Assembly: GCF_002929215.1 (NCBI RefSeq)
Contig: NZ_PJII01000005.1
Span: forward strand, 62,001-126,000
Reading direction: 5' to 3'
DNA: 64,000 bases
Source of the DNA: Arthrobacter sp. ZGTC412
GTDB taxonomy: Bacteria > Actinomycetota > Actinomycetes > Actinomycetales > Micrococcaceae
Below the pieces are notes generated by a model. The model was not told the origin of the DNA. It worked only from the letters and a program-made list of their open reading frames with translations, and did not search any database. Shown here one piece after another: positions 34,622 to 42,970 of the stretch; within the stretch, counting starts at the first letter, position 1; the number at the start of each line of letters is the position of its first letter. Made by a program: the position numbers and the translations under genes.

Positions 34622-35544
34622 ACCAGCTGCCTGATCCGGCGGGCCGGGAACACCGCCATTTTTCTGCAGGTGCTGTTGGTCAGCTGGGCTGCCGGAGGAA
34701 CGAGCCTCCCGGCCATAACGGCCGCCTGAGCCGCCGTCGGCCGTGCAGCGCTGTCCGTAGCGGTAAGGGCCCTGAGAAAAGCGCACCATCCCGGCCCCAG
34801 GGAATCCGGGATTTCGGGACTCCGAAGTGTCCTGGCGACGAGGGATTCAATGGCCGTGCCGGGAAAGGCCTTGGAACCCGTGAGAAGCTCCAGCAGGACC
34901 AGGCCCATGGCGTAGACGTCCCAGGAAGCCCGGGCTGGTCCGCCCGACGCCTGCTCAGGGCTCATGTAGTGCACCGTTCCGGACGAGATGCCTGGCTCCG
35001 GAGCCGCTCCGGCAGCAGCCACGATGCCGAAGTCGATGATGCGCACCGGACTCCGTCGCAGACCGCTGAGCATCAGGTTCGCTGGCTTGATGTCACGGTG
35101 CACAAGCCCCTGTTCATGCAGGTGGGCAAGCGCGTCGAAGAGGCCGCGGGCCCAGGCGGCCACGTCCCCGGGGTGCGGCAGGCCGGTGCGGGTTGCCGCG
35201 GCAAGGCTGGCGCCGAACGCCAGCTCTTCAACAAGGAGTGGACGGCCGGCGAGCGGGTTCGCGGCGGGGATGACAGACCGGGCGATGAATCTGATGATGG
35301 AGGGGTGGTTCAGTCCTGCCAGGACGGCGGCTTCATTACGGATCCGCTCGACGTGCTGTCCGGAGTCGCCGACGGCAACTTTGACGGCAACATCAGGACC
35401 ACCCTCCAGGTCGGCAGCGCGGAACACCTCTGCCAACGAGCCGCGGCCCAAGCGTTCTTTGAGCTCGTAACGGCCCGCCACCACTGGCACCCGGCAAAGA
35501 AGGCCGGCCCCGCGATGCTGCAGCTCCGCGACGGCGAAAGTCAT
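34618..35544 (-). CDS. Serine/threonine protein kinase
   Basis: A 308-residue Hanks-type kinase. Residues about 25-290 form the kinase domain: glycine loop LGRGSLAEV (32-40), Lys55 in VAVKV, catalytic VHRDIKPAN (Asp151), DFG (171-173), the activation-segment GTVHYMSPEQ and DVYAMG. There is no membrane helix or PASTA repeat after the kinase domain, so it appears cytoplasmic, unlike PknB. The ATG overlaps the stop of a small upstream gene by 4 bp (ATGA), which supports this start and coupling. Targets are unknown. Confidence 0.9.
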   Translation of the reverse strand: MTFAVAELQHRGAGLLCRVPVVAGRYELKERLGRGSLAEVFRAADLEGGPDVAVKVAVGDSGQHVERIRNEAAVLAGLNHPSIIRFIARSVIPAANPLAGRPLLVEELAFGASLAAATRTGLPHPGDVAAWARGLFDALAHLHEQGLVHRDIKPANLMLSGLRRSPVRIIDFGIVAAAGAAPEPGISSGTVHYMSPEQASGGPARASWDVYAMGLVLLELLTGSKAFPGTAIESLVARTLRSPEIPDSLGPGWCAFLRALTATDSAARPTAAQAAVMAGRLVPPAAQLTNSTCRKMAVFPARRIRQLV

Positions 35545-35906
35545 GCGGAGAGGGCCGGGGTATGCACAGCTCCCGGACCAACACCCAGGTCACGGGAAGC
35601 GTAAGGCGAGTGAAACCAGGCGTCGAGCTGAAACCCGCAGGCGCAGCGCCACACAGGAGGAAGCTGGACAGGACCGCCGTCGTCCGGCTCGAAGCTATAG
35701 CCGACGGCGGTGGGACCTACAGCAGGCGTCACGAGTTCCATGGCGGTTCCGCAATGCACAGCGGCGCCTTCCCACCCGGCGTACGCGTGCTCGGCGCCGT
35801 CCTGCAAGGCCCTGTTGGACAAGGCATGCCGAGCGCCAAGCTCAGTAAAATTTACCAATACACTCACGACTCCAGCTGAAGAAATTTCAGGATTAATCGT
35901 AAGCAT
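35541..35906 (-). CDS. Hypothetical protein upstream of the kinase
   Basis: A 121-residue protein I do not recognise. A stretch near the C-terminus, PPVWRCACGFQLDAW, has a Cys-x-Cys pair and could form a small metal or beta-structured domain. It is encoded directly before the kinase with a 4-bp overlap, so it could be a partner or substrate. Coding status rests mainly on this overlap and on an uninterrupted frame. Confidence 0.5.
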   Translation of the reverse strand: MLTINPEISSAGVVSVLVNFTELGARHALSNRALQDGAEHAYAGWEGAAVHCGTAMELVTPAVGPTAVGYSFEPDDGGPVQLPPVWRCACGFQLDAWFHSPYASRDLGVGPGAVHTPALSA

Positions 35907-35924
35907 ACATATTACTAGCCAATC

Positions 35925-35943
35925 TAGCTAGTTCGGCTAGCTA
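35925..35943. promoter_or_regulatory. Inverted repeat at the end of the MarR gene
   Basis: TAGCTAG-TTCGG-CTAGCTA, a perfect 7-bp stem that includes the MarR stop codon and lies 19 bp before the next leftward gene. It could be a short terminator or a second MarR site; CTAG also forms the centre of the site upstream of marR. Confidence 0.45.
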
Positions 35944-36453
35944 CTTCTGCTCGTACCCTCTTTCAATGTCCGCAAGAGCATCGGCCATGCGTTGCAGGAA
36001 CTCGATCACGACATGCGCCTCGTCTGCACTCAGTTCTTCCGCAACCCTCATCATCCGCCGGTGCATCGCCCCCAGGGTCACCCGGACTTCCTTATCGGAT
36101 TCCACTGTTGGAACCACTACCACGGAGCGGCGGTCCGTCGGATGCGCCTCGCGCCGCACGTGGCCGCTGCCCACCAGCCTGTCAATGAGCGAAGTGGTGG
36201 ACGCGCTGGTGATTCCGAGGAACTGGCTCAAGTCCTTCGGCGCTGTCGCTTTCCCGGAGGCCTGCATGCGCAGGAGGTAGCGGAGGGCGAGGATGTCCGT
36301 CTCGCCCATGCCCATGGAGTCGCGGGTGGTCCTCCGCACGGCCGTTTCAGCAGCCCGGTAGTCCCGCAGGGACTTCAGGACTGCCGCGCTGTAGTCAAGC
36401 TGCCCGTCCGGCCCATACCAATAGCCAGAGCCTTCATTACCGGTTGAAACCAT
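35941..36453 (-). CDS. MarR family transcriptional regulator
   Basis: A 170-residue winged-helix regulator. The helix-turn-helix is at about residues 70-92 (APKDLSQFLGITSASTTSLI) and the wing DRRSVVVV follows (REAHPTDRRS). MarR proteins act as dimers on palindromes and respond to small phenolic or lipophilic ligands. The ATG at 36453 has TAGAAT at 36460-36465, 6 nt upstream, so the transcript is probably leaderless. A MarR-type palindrome lies right behind that box. Nearby targets could be itself or the GNAT gene. Confidence 0.9.
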   Translation of the reverse strand: MVSTGNEGSGYWYGPDGQLDYSAAVLKSLRDYRAAETAVRRTTRDSMGMGETDILALRYLLRMQASGKATAPKDLSQFLGITSASTTSLIDRLVGSGHVRREAHPTDRRSVVVVPTVESDKEVRVTLGAMHRRMMRVAEELSADEAHVVIEFLQRMADALADIERGYEQK

Positions 36454-36472
36454 AAAAACATTCTAGTCCGGC

Positions 36473-36486
36473 TTGTATCTAGACAA
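36473..36486. promoter_or_regulatory. Candidate MarR operator
   Basis: TTGTATCTAGACAA: inverted TTGT/ACAA arms around a CTAG centre. It lies between the -10 (36460-36465) and -35 positions of the marR promoter, consistent with autorepression. Confidence 0.5.
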
Positions 36487-36599
36487 CCAAGCGAGTTAGC
36501 CGCCGGTCCGTTCTTCGTGTGCTTACCGGGCAGAAACACGAGCGTAACCCCGCGCTTCTACGCTAGGTGTGCATATCCCTTCAGCGAATCGAGGCAGAC

Positions 36600-37103
36600 A
36601 TGCAAACCAACCCGCGCCTGAACATCCGGCAGGTTGCCTGGTCCAACCCGGTGGGCGCGGACCTGCGCCGCGCGCAGCAGGCCGAACTCGATGCCCGCTT
36701 TGGTACCCCTGACCACGAACCCGGCACCCCGCCGTCGGAAGCTGACTGCGCCGTGTTTCTGGTGGCGTATGACAAGGGATCCGGACAGCCTGTCGGCTGC
36801 GGCGGCCTGCGGCTCCTGGATGACCGGACAGCAGAAATAAAGCGTTTGTATGTTCTCCCCTATACCCGGGGGTCAGGCGTAGCCAGCTCCATTCTGGCGG
36901 CCCTGGAAGCGGAGGCCTTTAAGCTGGGGATCACCCGGATCAAGGCGGAAGCCGGTTCCGCCCAGCCTGATGGGCGGAACTTCTACGAGAACTCCGGTTT
37001 CGAGCCCGTCCCCAACTTCGGTGCCTACGCCGGCGTGAAGCACTCCTACTGCTACGCCAAGAGCATTAATGCCCGCAGCGCTGCCCACACTGCCATGGCG
37101 TAG
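36600..37103 (+). CDS. GNAT family N-acetyltransferase
   Basis: A 167-residue acetyltransferase. The acetyl-CoA loop is YTRGSGVASSIL (about residues 91-102), preceded by the strand AEIKRLYVLP. FYENSGFEPVPNFG near the end is the usual last motif. The substrate is unknown. The ATG at 36600 with GAGGCAGAC upstream is preferred; a GTG at 36567 adds 11 unusual residues. It is divergent from the MarR gene. Confidence 0.85.
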   Translation: MQTNPRLNIRQVAWSNPVGADLRRAQQAELDARFGTPDHEPGTPPSEADCAVFLVAYDKGSGQPVGCGGLRLLDDRTAEIKRLYVLPYTRGSGVASSILAALEAEAFKLGITRIKAEAGSAQPDGRNFYENSGFEPVPNFGAYAGVKHSYCYAKSINARSAAHTAMA

Positions 37104-37178
37104 CGTGGGCGGGACCGGGACGAGTGGACGGGACCGTCACACTCGGTGCCGCCGGCGCTGCTCGGCTAACCTCGGCCT

Positions 37179-37613
37179 ATGGAATCAGCAGACATTACCT
37201 TCCGCACCCGAAAGTGGGTCCGGCCCGAGGACCTCAATGCCAACGGCACCCTTTTCGGCGGCAGCCTGCTGAAGTGGATTGATGAGGAAGCGGCGATTTA
37301 CGCCATCCTCCAGCTCGGCAACGGGCGCGCCGTCACCAAGTACATCTCTGAAATCAACTTCGTCAGCTCCGCGGTGCAGGGTGACCTGATCGAGATGGGC
37401 CTGACCGCCACCCGGTTCGGCAGGACGTCCCTGACCATGCGCGCCGAGGTCCGGAACATGATCACGCGGCAGAGCATCCTCACCATCGAGGAGATTGTTT
37501 TTGTGAACCTGAGCGCCTCCGGCAAGCCGGAGCCACACGGCTACACCGAGATCACCTATGACCGGGACCGGATCCCCACGCACCACCTGACAGACACACT
37601 CCAGCAGGACTGA
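37179..37613 (+). CDS. Acyl-CoA thioesterase (hotdog fold, YciA type)
   Basis: A 144-residue single hotdog-domain protein with the family's FGGSLLKWIDEEAAIYA (about residues 25-41) around the active site and VSSAVQGDLIEMG on the central strand. It hydrolyses acyl-CoA thioesters, with substrate length unknown. TAACCT at 37167-37172 lies exactly 6 nt before the ATG, so the mRNA is probably leaderless. Confidence 0.9.
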   Translation: MESADITFRTRKWVRPEDLNANGTLFGGSLLKWIDEEAAIYAILQLGNGRAVTKYISEINFVSSAVQGDLIEMGLTATRFGRTSLTMRAEVRNMITRQSILTIEEIVFVNLSASGKPEPHGYTEITYDRDRIPTHHLTDTLQQD

Positions 37614-37744
37614 CGCAGCAGGACCACCACAAAGCAGGAACGGTGCGGGCAGGTGCTGCCACGGCGGCGCGTCGGCTGCAACATTTACCTTCCGTTCACG
37701 CGCCCGGCACCAGCCGTTCCTGCGACTAAACCACAGTGGACAGC

Positions 37745-37779
37745 CCGGCTGTTTATCGAATCGATAGCAGTACAGCCGG
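37745..37779. promoter_or_regulatory. Nested palindromes upstream of the ABC importer operon
   Basis: Outer repeat CCGGCTGT / ACAGCCGG (37745-37752, 37772-37779) encloses the perfect 13-bp palindrome TATCGA-A-TCGATA (37754-37766). It lies just upstream of a TAGGCT box at 37800-37805. A regulator site is likely; no regulator gene is adjacent. Confidence 0.5.
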
Positions 37780-37813
37780 ACTTTCGGCGTGCCCGGCTAT
37801 AGGCTGGCCGGAC

Positions 37814-37846
37814 ATGCTCCGATTCCAGTCCAGAAATGAGTCCTGA
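37814..37846 (+). CDS. Possible 10-residue upstream ORF
   Basis: ATG at 37814 opens MLRFQSRNES and stops at 37844-37846, 2 nt before the GTG of the binding-protein gene. TAGGCT at 37800-37805 ends 8 nt before it, so it could be the first codon of a nearly leaderless mRNA. It may couple translation to the next gene. It is too short to be sure. Confidence 0.3.
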   Translation: MLRFQSRNES

Positions 37847-37848
37847 TC

Positions 37849-38925
37849 GTGCGTAAATTGCAGACTTTGGTTGCCGCGGCCGTTGCCGCCACCCTTCTCG
37901 CCGGATGCGGCGGGGGCACAGCAACACCAGCGGCCTCCGGTGAAGCCTCCTCGTCTCCGGCGGGAGGTTCAGGGGAAACCCTCGTTGTCTACACCAACTC
38001 CAATGGCGAAGGCCGCGGTGAGTGGTGGACCAAAAAGGCTGCCGAGGCCGGCTTCAAGATTGAGATTGTCGGTGCCGGCGGCGCAGACGCCACCAATAAG
38101 CTGATCGCTGAGAAGAACAACCCCATTGCGGACGTAGCCTTCGGGCTGAACAACATGTACTTCTCGCAGGTCAAAGCCGAAGACGCCCTTGAGCCTTACG
38201 AGCCTGCCTGGGCCGGGGAAGTCGACAAGGAACTTGGCGACGGGGAGACTTACTGGCCGCTGGTCAAGCAGGCCATCCTCCTGGGCTACAACTCCGACAA
38301 AGTCTCCAAGGACGCCGCCCCGCAGGACTGGACTGACCTTTGGGCAAAGGACGAGTTCAAGGCCCGCTACGAGCGCGTTACCGGACTGGGCACGGCCACA
38401 GCCCAGCTGGTCTTCGCCGGCATCCTCAGCCGCTACCGGGACGACGCCGGCGATCTTGGCATTTCTGACGAAGGCTGGAAGCAGGTGGAGCAGTACTTCC
38501 AGAACGGCAGCCCCGCGGTCGCCAAAACGGACCTCTTTGCCCGCATCGCCTCCGGCGAAGTGGACATGGGCCAAATGCCGTCCTCGATCATCGCCGAGCG
38601 TGAAAAGTCCTTCGGCGTTAACGTTGAGACTGTAATCCCGTCCGTCGGAGTTCCGCTTGCCGTAGAGCAGATCGCCCTGGTTAAGGGCACTGAGAAGAAG
38701 GAACAGGCCCAGAAGTTTATCGACTGGTTCGGCAGCGCCAAGGTACAGGGCGAGTTCGCAAAGCAGTTCAATTCCATGCCGGTGAACAAGTCCGCCGAAT
38801 CGGAGGCCAACCCCGAGGTGGTGGCCTTTTTCGCGGACCTCAAGCAGCAGGACATCGACTGGGAATTCGTACAGCAGAACATGGGCGCCTGGGTAGAGAA
38901 GATCGAGCTCGAGTACATGACGTAG
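37849..38925 (+). CDS. ABC transporter extracellular solute-binding lipoprotein (iron/polyamine/phosphonate-type)
   Basis: A 358-residue binding protein. The signal peptide ends in the lipobox LLAGC (Cys20), followed by a serine-rich linker. The fold is of the ferric-ion/2-aminoethylphosphonate/thiamine group: LVVYTNSNGEG at the first strand, IADVAFGLNNMYFSQ and VPLAVEQIALVKG later. The ligand cannot be read from sequence; ferric iron, an organophosphate or a small carboxylate are all possible. GTG start with only a weak ribosome site. ATPase and fused permease genes follow. Confidence 0.87.
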   Translation: MRKLQTLVAAAVAATLLAGCGGGTATPAASGEASSSPAGGSGETLVVYTNSNGEGRGEWWTKKAAEAGFKIEIVGAGGADATNKLIAEKNNPIADVAFGLNNMYFSQVKAEDALEPYEPAWAGEVDKELGDGETYWPLVKQAILLGYNSDKVSKDAAPQDWTDLWAKDEFKARYERVTGLGTATAQLVFAGILSRYRDDAGDLGISDEGWKQVEQYFQNGSPAVAKTDLFARIASGEVDMGQMPSSIIAEREKSFGVNVETVIPSVGVPLAVEQIALVKGTEKKEQAQKFIDWFGSAKVQGEFAKQFNSMPVNKSAESEANPEVVAFFADLKQQDIDWEFVQQNMGAWVEKIELEYMT

Positions 38926-38970
38926 CCCCCGGTCTCCAGCCATCCCACCCGCTTCCCAGACAGGTTTGCC

Positions 38971-40035
38971 ATGATCCGCTTGGACAACATCAAAGTGACC
39001 TTTGGTGATTTCACCGCCATTCCACACCTGGACCTGCACGTCCGGCCCGGCGAGTTCTTCACGTTGCTGGGCCCGTCAGGATGCGGGAAAACGACGGCGT
39101 TGCGCACCTTGGCGGGTTTCATCCAGCCGTCCGGGGGAACCGTCCATGTGGACGGCAAGGATGTCACGCGGCTTCCGAGTGACAAGAGGCAGGTGGGCAT
39201 GGTGTTCCAGAACTATGCCCTGTTCCCCAGCATGAGCGTGTGGGAGAACATCGCGTTCGGGTTGCGGGTGCGGAAGGAGAAGCCGGCGGACAGCGACCGC
39301 CTGGTGCGTGACATCGCCGGGCGCGTGGAGCTCAGTGATGAGCAGCTGTCCAAGAATGTGGCGGAACTGTCCGGAGGCCAGCAGCAGAGGGTGGCCGTGG
39401 CGCGTGCGCTGGTGCTGCGGCCCAAGATTCTGCTGCTGGATGAGCCCCTTTCCAACCTGGACGCGAAGCTCCGGCACCAGCTGCGGCAGCAGCTGAAGGA
39501 CCTGCAGAGCCAGTTCGGCATCACTACCGTCTACGTCACGCACGACCAGGACGAGGCACTGGCGATGAGCGACCGTGTGGCTGTTTTCAACAAAGGCGTC
39601 GTGGAGCAGGTGGGCACCCCGCAGGAGATCTACGATCACTCGGCCACCGAGTTCGTGTGCAACTTCATCGGGGATAGTTCCGCGTTGACGCCTGAGTTCG
39701 TAACGGAGCTGAACCGGCTCACAGGGGCGGGGCTCAGCACGGACGCCAAGTCCTATCTCCGGGTGGAAAAGGCGTCCCTGAACCCGGCGGCGGACGGAAG
39801 CGCCGCCGTCGGACTTCCCGGCACGGTGGCCTCCCGCACCTACCACGGCCTCCACAGCCGCTACGTGGTGCGGAGCCATGGCGCAGAGATCCGTTTGCTG
39901 GTGAAGGAAGACGGCGGCGCGCACCCCGAGCCCGGCACGGAAACCACCGTCTACGTACAGCCTGCACACGTGCTGCAGTACCATCCCGGGACCGGTGCCG
40001 CCCTGACCCGGGAAGACCAGGCGGTACCCCTGTGA
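38971..40035 (+). CDS. ABC transporter ATP-binding protein (PotA/FbpC type)
   Basis: A 354-residue ATPase. Walker A is GPSGCGKTT (about residues 34-42), the signature LSGGQQQRVAVARAL is at about 133-147, Walker B is ILLLDEPLSNLD and the switch histidine is in VTHDQDEALAMSD. A C-terminal regulatory TOBE-like domain follows from about residue 270. It energises the importer with the preceding binding protein. Its stop overlaps the GTG of the permease gene by 3 bp. Confidence 0.93.
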   Translation: MIRLDNIKVTFGDFTAIPHLDLHVRPGEFFTLLGPSGCGKTTALRTLAGFIQPSGGTVHVDGKDVTRLPSDKRQVGMVFQNYALFPSMSVWENIAFGLRVRKEKPADSDRLVRDIAGRVELSDEQLSKNVAELSGGQQQRVAVARALVLRPKILLLDEPLSNLDAKLRHQLRQQLKDLQSQFGITTVYVTHDQDEALAMSDRVAVFNKGVVEQVGTPQEIYDHSATEFVCNFIGDSSALTPEFVTELNRLTGAGLSTDAKSYLRVEKASLNPAADGSAAVGLPGTVASRTYHGLHSRYVVRSHGAEIRLLVKEDGGAHPEPGTETTVYVQPAHVLQYHPGTGAALTREDQAVPL

Positions 40036-41855
40036 CGGGCGGGACACCGGCCCGCAGCATGGCCCGCTCCCCCTTTGTTCTGATCGTGGGGGTTGTGCTG
40101 ACGTGGTTCATCGCGGCATTCCTGGTGTGGCCCAACGTCAACGTCCTGATTGCCACCTTCTTTCCGGACGGCAACTTCTCCGGACGGGCGGCTGAGAAGC
40201 TCCTCTCCTCGCAACGAGCCATGAAAGCACTGGGAAACAGCTTCCTGCTCGCGGTGGCCTTGTCCGTCACCGTGAACCTGGTGGGGATTTTTATTGTCCT
40301 GGTGACACATTACTTCCGAATCCGTGGCTCCAGGATCCTCTTCCTGGGCTACGCCTCCACCTTCATCTACGGCGGCATCGTGCTGGCCGCCGGCTACAAG
40401 TTCATCTACGGGGACAAGGGAATTGTCACGTCGCTGCTGGTGAAGGTCTTCCCTGCCATGGACCCTGGGTGGTTCTCCGGTTTCTTCGCGGTTCTGGTGG
40501 TGATGACCTTCGCCACCACCACCAACCACATGCTGTTTGTGGCAAACGCCCTGAAGGGCATTGACTACCAGACCGTTGAAGCAGCAAAAAACCTCGGCGC
40601 TTCAACCTGGACCATCCTGCGGCGGATTGTGCTGCCCATGCTCAAACCGACACTGTTCGCTGTGACCATCCTGTCCTTCCTCACCGGCCTCGGTGCGCTG
40701 AGCGCCCCGCAAGTGTTGGGCGGGCGGGATTTCCAGACCATCACGCCGATGATCCTGACCTTTACGAACAGCCCCACCTCTCGCGACCTGGCGGCACTGC
40801 TGGCAGTCATCCTGGGCGTGGCCACCATCCTGATGCTCGCTGTGATGTCCCGTCTCGAAAAAGGTGGCACCTACTTTTCGGTGTCAAAGGTTTCCTCCGC
40901 CCTGCAGAAGCAGGACGTCACCAACCCGGCGGCCAACATAGCCGTCCACGCTGTGGCCTACCTGCTCTTTGCTGTGTACACCCTGCCGGTGGTGCTGATC
41001 GTCCTGTATTCGTTCGCGGACGGTGCCGCCATCCAGACCGGACACCTTACGCCCGGAAGCCTGACGCTGGACAACTACGTACGCGTCCTCACCCAGCAGT
41101 CCGGGCTCCGTCCGTTCGTCGTCAGTGTGGTCTACAGCGCCCTGGCCGCCGTGATCGCCGTTGGCGGCCTGCTCTTCGTGGCCCGGCTGCTGCAGAAGTA
41201 CAAGAACTGGGTGGCCAATGTCTTCGAATACCTGCTGCATATTCCCTGGATCCTGCCGTCGGCGCTGCTGGCCCTGGGCCTGATCATCAGTTACGACCAC
41301 CCGAATCCATTGGTGGGCGGGGCAGTACTCACCGGAACCACTGTCATCCTGTTGATCGCCTTTGTCACCGTGAAGATCCCTTTTACGCTCCGCATGCTTA
41401 AGGCTTCCTTCGCCTCGGTAAATTCGTCGCTCGAGGAAGCGGCAGCCATCATGGGCGCCAAGACCCTCTACGTGTTCCGGCGGATCCTCCTGCCGCTGGT
41501 ACTGCCGGCGGCCGCCGCCATCGCGGCCCTGAACTTCAACAGCCTGCTGGACGACTACGACACAGCCATCTTCCTGGCCCACCCGCTCGTCCAGCCCCTG
41601 GGCCTGGTGATCAAGGCCAATACGGACGGGGCCGAAGGCGTGCAGGGTGTGGCCAACACCTTCGTTTATACCGTGCTCCTGATGATCATCACTGGCGTGA
41701 CCATGTACCTGGTCTACGGCCGGACCCGCCGGCAGGGGTCAACGAAGAAGGGGCCGGGGGGCATCCCGCCTGCCGCACCGGTCGCAGGCACCGCCCACGC
41801 CGGCGTCCCTACTTCGGGTGAGGACACCGCGCAGCCGGCAGTCACCGTTCGTTGA
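40032..41855 (+). CDS. ABC transporter permease, two permease domains fused
   Basis: At 607 residues this protein holds two binding-protein-dependent permease domains, each of about six helices, joined near residue 290. Each half has its own ATPase-contact loop: VEAAKNLGASTWTILRRIVL in the first and EEAAAIMGAKTLYVFRRILL in the second. Fused permeases are known for ferric-ion (FbpB-type) importers. A proline- and alanine-rich cytoplasmic tail of about 40 residues ends it. It converges, with no gap at all, with the FAD monooxygenase gene. Confidence 0.9.
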   Translation: MTGGTPARSMARSPFVLIVGVVLTWFIAAFLVWPNVNVLIATFFPDGNFSGRAAEKLLSSQRAMKALGNSFLLAVALSVTVNLVGIFIVLVTHYFRIRGSRILFLGYASTFIYGGIVLAAGYKFIYGDKGIVTSLLVKVFPAMDPGWFSGFFAVLVVMTFATTTNHMLFVANALKGIDYQTVEAAKNLGASTWTILRRIVLPMLKPTLFAVTILSFLTGLGALSAPQVLGGRDFQTITPMILTFTNSPTSRDLAALLAVILGVATILMLAVMSRLEKGGTYFSVSKVSSALQKQDVTNPAANIAVHAVAYLLFAVYTLPVVLIVLYSFADGAAIQTGHLTPGSLTLDNYVRVLTQQSGLRPFVVSVVYSALAAVIAVGGLLFVARLLQKYKNWVANVFEYLLHIPWILPSALLALGLIISYDHPNPLVGGAVLTGTTVILLIAFVTVKIPFTLRMLKASFASVNSSLEEAAAIMGAKTLYVFRRILLPLVLPAAAAIAALNFNSLLDDYDTAIFLAHPLVQPLGLVIKANTDGAEGVQGVANTFVYTVLLMIITGVTMYLVYGRTRRQGSTKKGPGGIPPAAPVAGTAHAGVPTSGEDTAQPAVTVR

Positions 41856-42914
41856 TCAGCCGCCGGAACTGCTGTCGACGGCGGCGCGAGCCTGCCGGCA
41901 TCGGGCCAGCCCCAGCAGCCGGTCACGGAGCGGCTGGGCACCGTCCGCGAGCGCGACGCGCCCGAGCGCCGAGGACGCCAGGCTCAGGGCCCGAGTCCGC
42001 AGCCGACGCTGCTGGTCGTAGGCACGCAGTGCCTGGTCTTCGGGCAACGTATTGAGCAGGTCAGCGAGTGTCACCGCGTCCACCAACGACTCACAGGCGC
42101 CACGCCCCAGGGTAGGCATCATGCCGTGTGCGGCATCGCCGACCAGGACGGCCCTGCCGCGGACGAAGGACTTGAGATGGGGAACTGTCCAGATCCGCTG
42201 CACCAGTGAGTCCTCCGGCGTAGCGGCAGCCAGCACCTGCCTGATGGCTGGCGAGTGCCCGGCATAGCGCCCCCGGGCCTCCTCCAGGACTGCCGCTACG
42301 TCGATGCCATAGGGGCCAAGTCCGGACCGGTAGCTGGCGTACCAGAACATACCGCCGTACGAGGCGGCCATACCGAACAGGTCCCCGCGGCCCCAGTACT
42401 CGCCGACCGAGTCGGGGCTGACCCGGGAAGGCAGGGTCCCGCGCAGGGCGAGGTAGGGTGTGAGCTTGGCAGCGGTGCGGGCACCCCAGGCCTCGCGGCG
42501 GACCAGGCTGTGCACGCCGTCGGCCCCTACCACCAGGCCGCCGTCGGCGGGAAGCGCCCGAACATGGCTCGTGACCCGGCGCACCGCCACGGGCAATGCT
42601 TCGTCAAGCAGCCGCAGCAGGTCAATCCGGGAAATGGCAAACATCTCGCCGCCGTTGACGGTAACCCACGGCTCGCCGGAAGCGGCGTTCCGGACCGACC
42701 CGCTGCCAATCAACGGGCCGACGGCCCGCGCCTTCTCAAGCACCCCCATCCGGTCCAGGGCTCGTTGCGCGTTCGGCCACATTCCCAGCGCGGTACCGAC
42801 AGTGGGCAGCCCGGGGCGCTTCTCGTATACGGTCACCTCGAAGCGGTCCTGGTCCAGGCAAGCAGCCAGTGCCAGCCCTGCTATTCCCCCACCAACAATC
42901 GAAATGGATACCAT
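41856..42914 (-). CDS. FAD-dependent monooxygenase
   Basis: A 352-residue class A flavoprotein monooxygenase. The FAD Rossmann motif is IVGGGIAGLALA (6-17), VGADGVHS matches the DG motif, and the GD motif is VLVGDAAHGMMPTLGRG. Substrates of the family are aromatic or polyketide-like compounds; the one here is unknown. TAGAAT at 42922-42927 lies 7 nt before the ATG (leaderless). The divergent TetR gene and the shared palindrome suggest induction by the substrate. Confidence 0.88.
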   Translation of the reverse strand: MVSISIVGGGIAGLALAACLDQDRFEVTVYEKRPGLPTVGTALGMWPNAQRALDRMGVLEKARAVGPLIGSGSVRNAASGEPWVTVNGGEMFAISRIDLLRLLDEALPVAVRRVTSHVRALPADGGLVVGADGVHSLVRREAWGARTAAKLTPYLALRGTLPSRVSPDSVGEYWGRGDLFGMAASYGGMFWYASYRSGLGPYGIDVAAVLEEARGRYAGHSPAIRQVLAAATPEDSLVQRIWTVPHLKSFVRGRAVLVGDAAHGMMPTLGRGACESLVDAVTLADLLNTLPEDQALRAYDQQRRLRTRALSLASSALGRVALADGAQPLRDRLLGLARCRQARAAVDSSSGG

Positions 42915-42924
42915 GCCGGCAATT

Positions 42925-42942
42925 CTACTACTTTTGTAGTAG
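42925..42942. promoter_or_regulatory. TetR operator in the TetR/monooxygenase divergent promoter
   Basis: Perfect inverted repeat CTACTAC-TTTT-GTAGTAG. It overlaps the -10 box of the monooxygenase (42922-42927) and the -35 position of the tetR promoter (-10 TACACT at 42959-42964), so one bound repressor could close both. Confidence 0.7.
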
Positions 42943-42970
42943 TTAGGAAGGGGTCAATTACACTGGGCCC

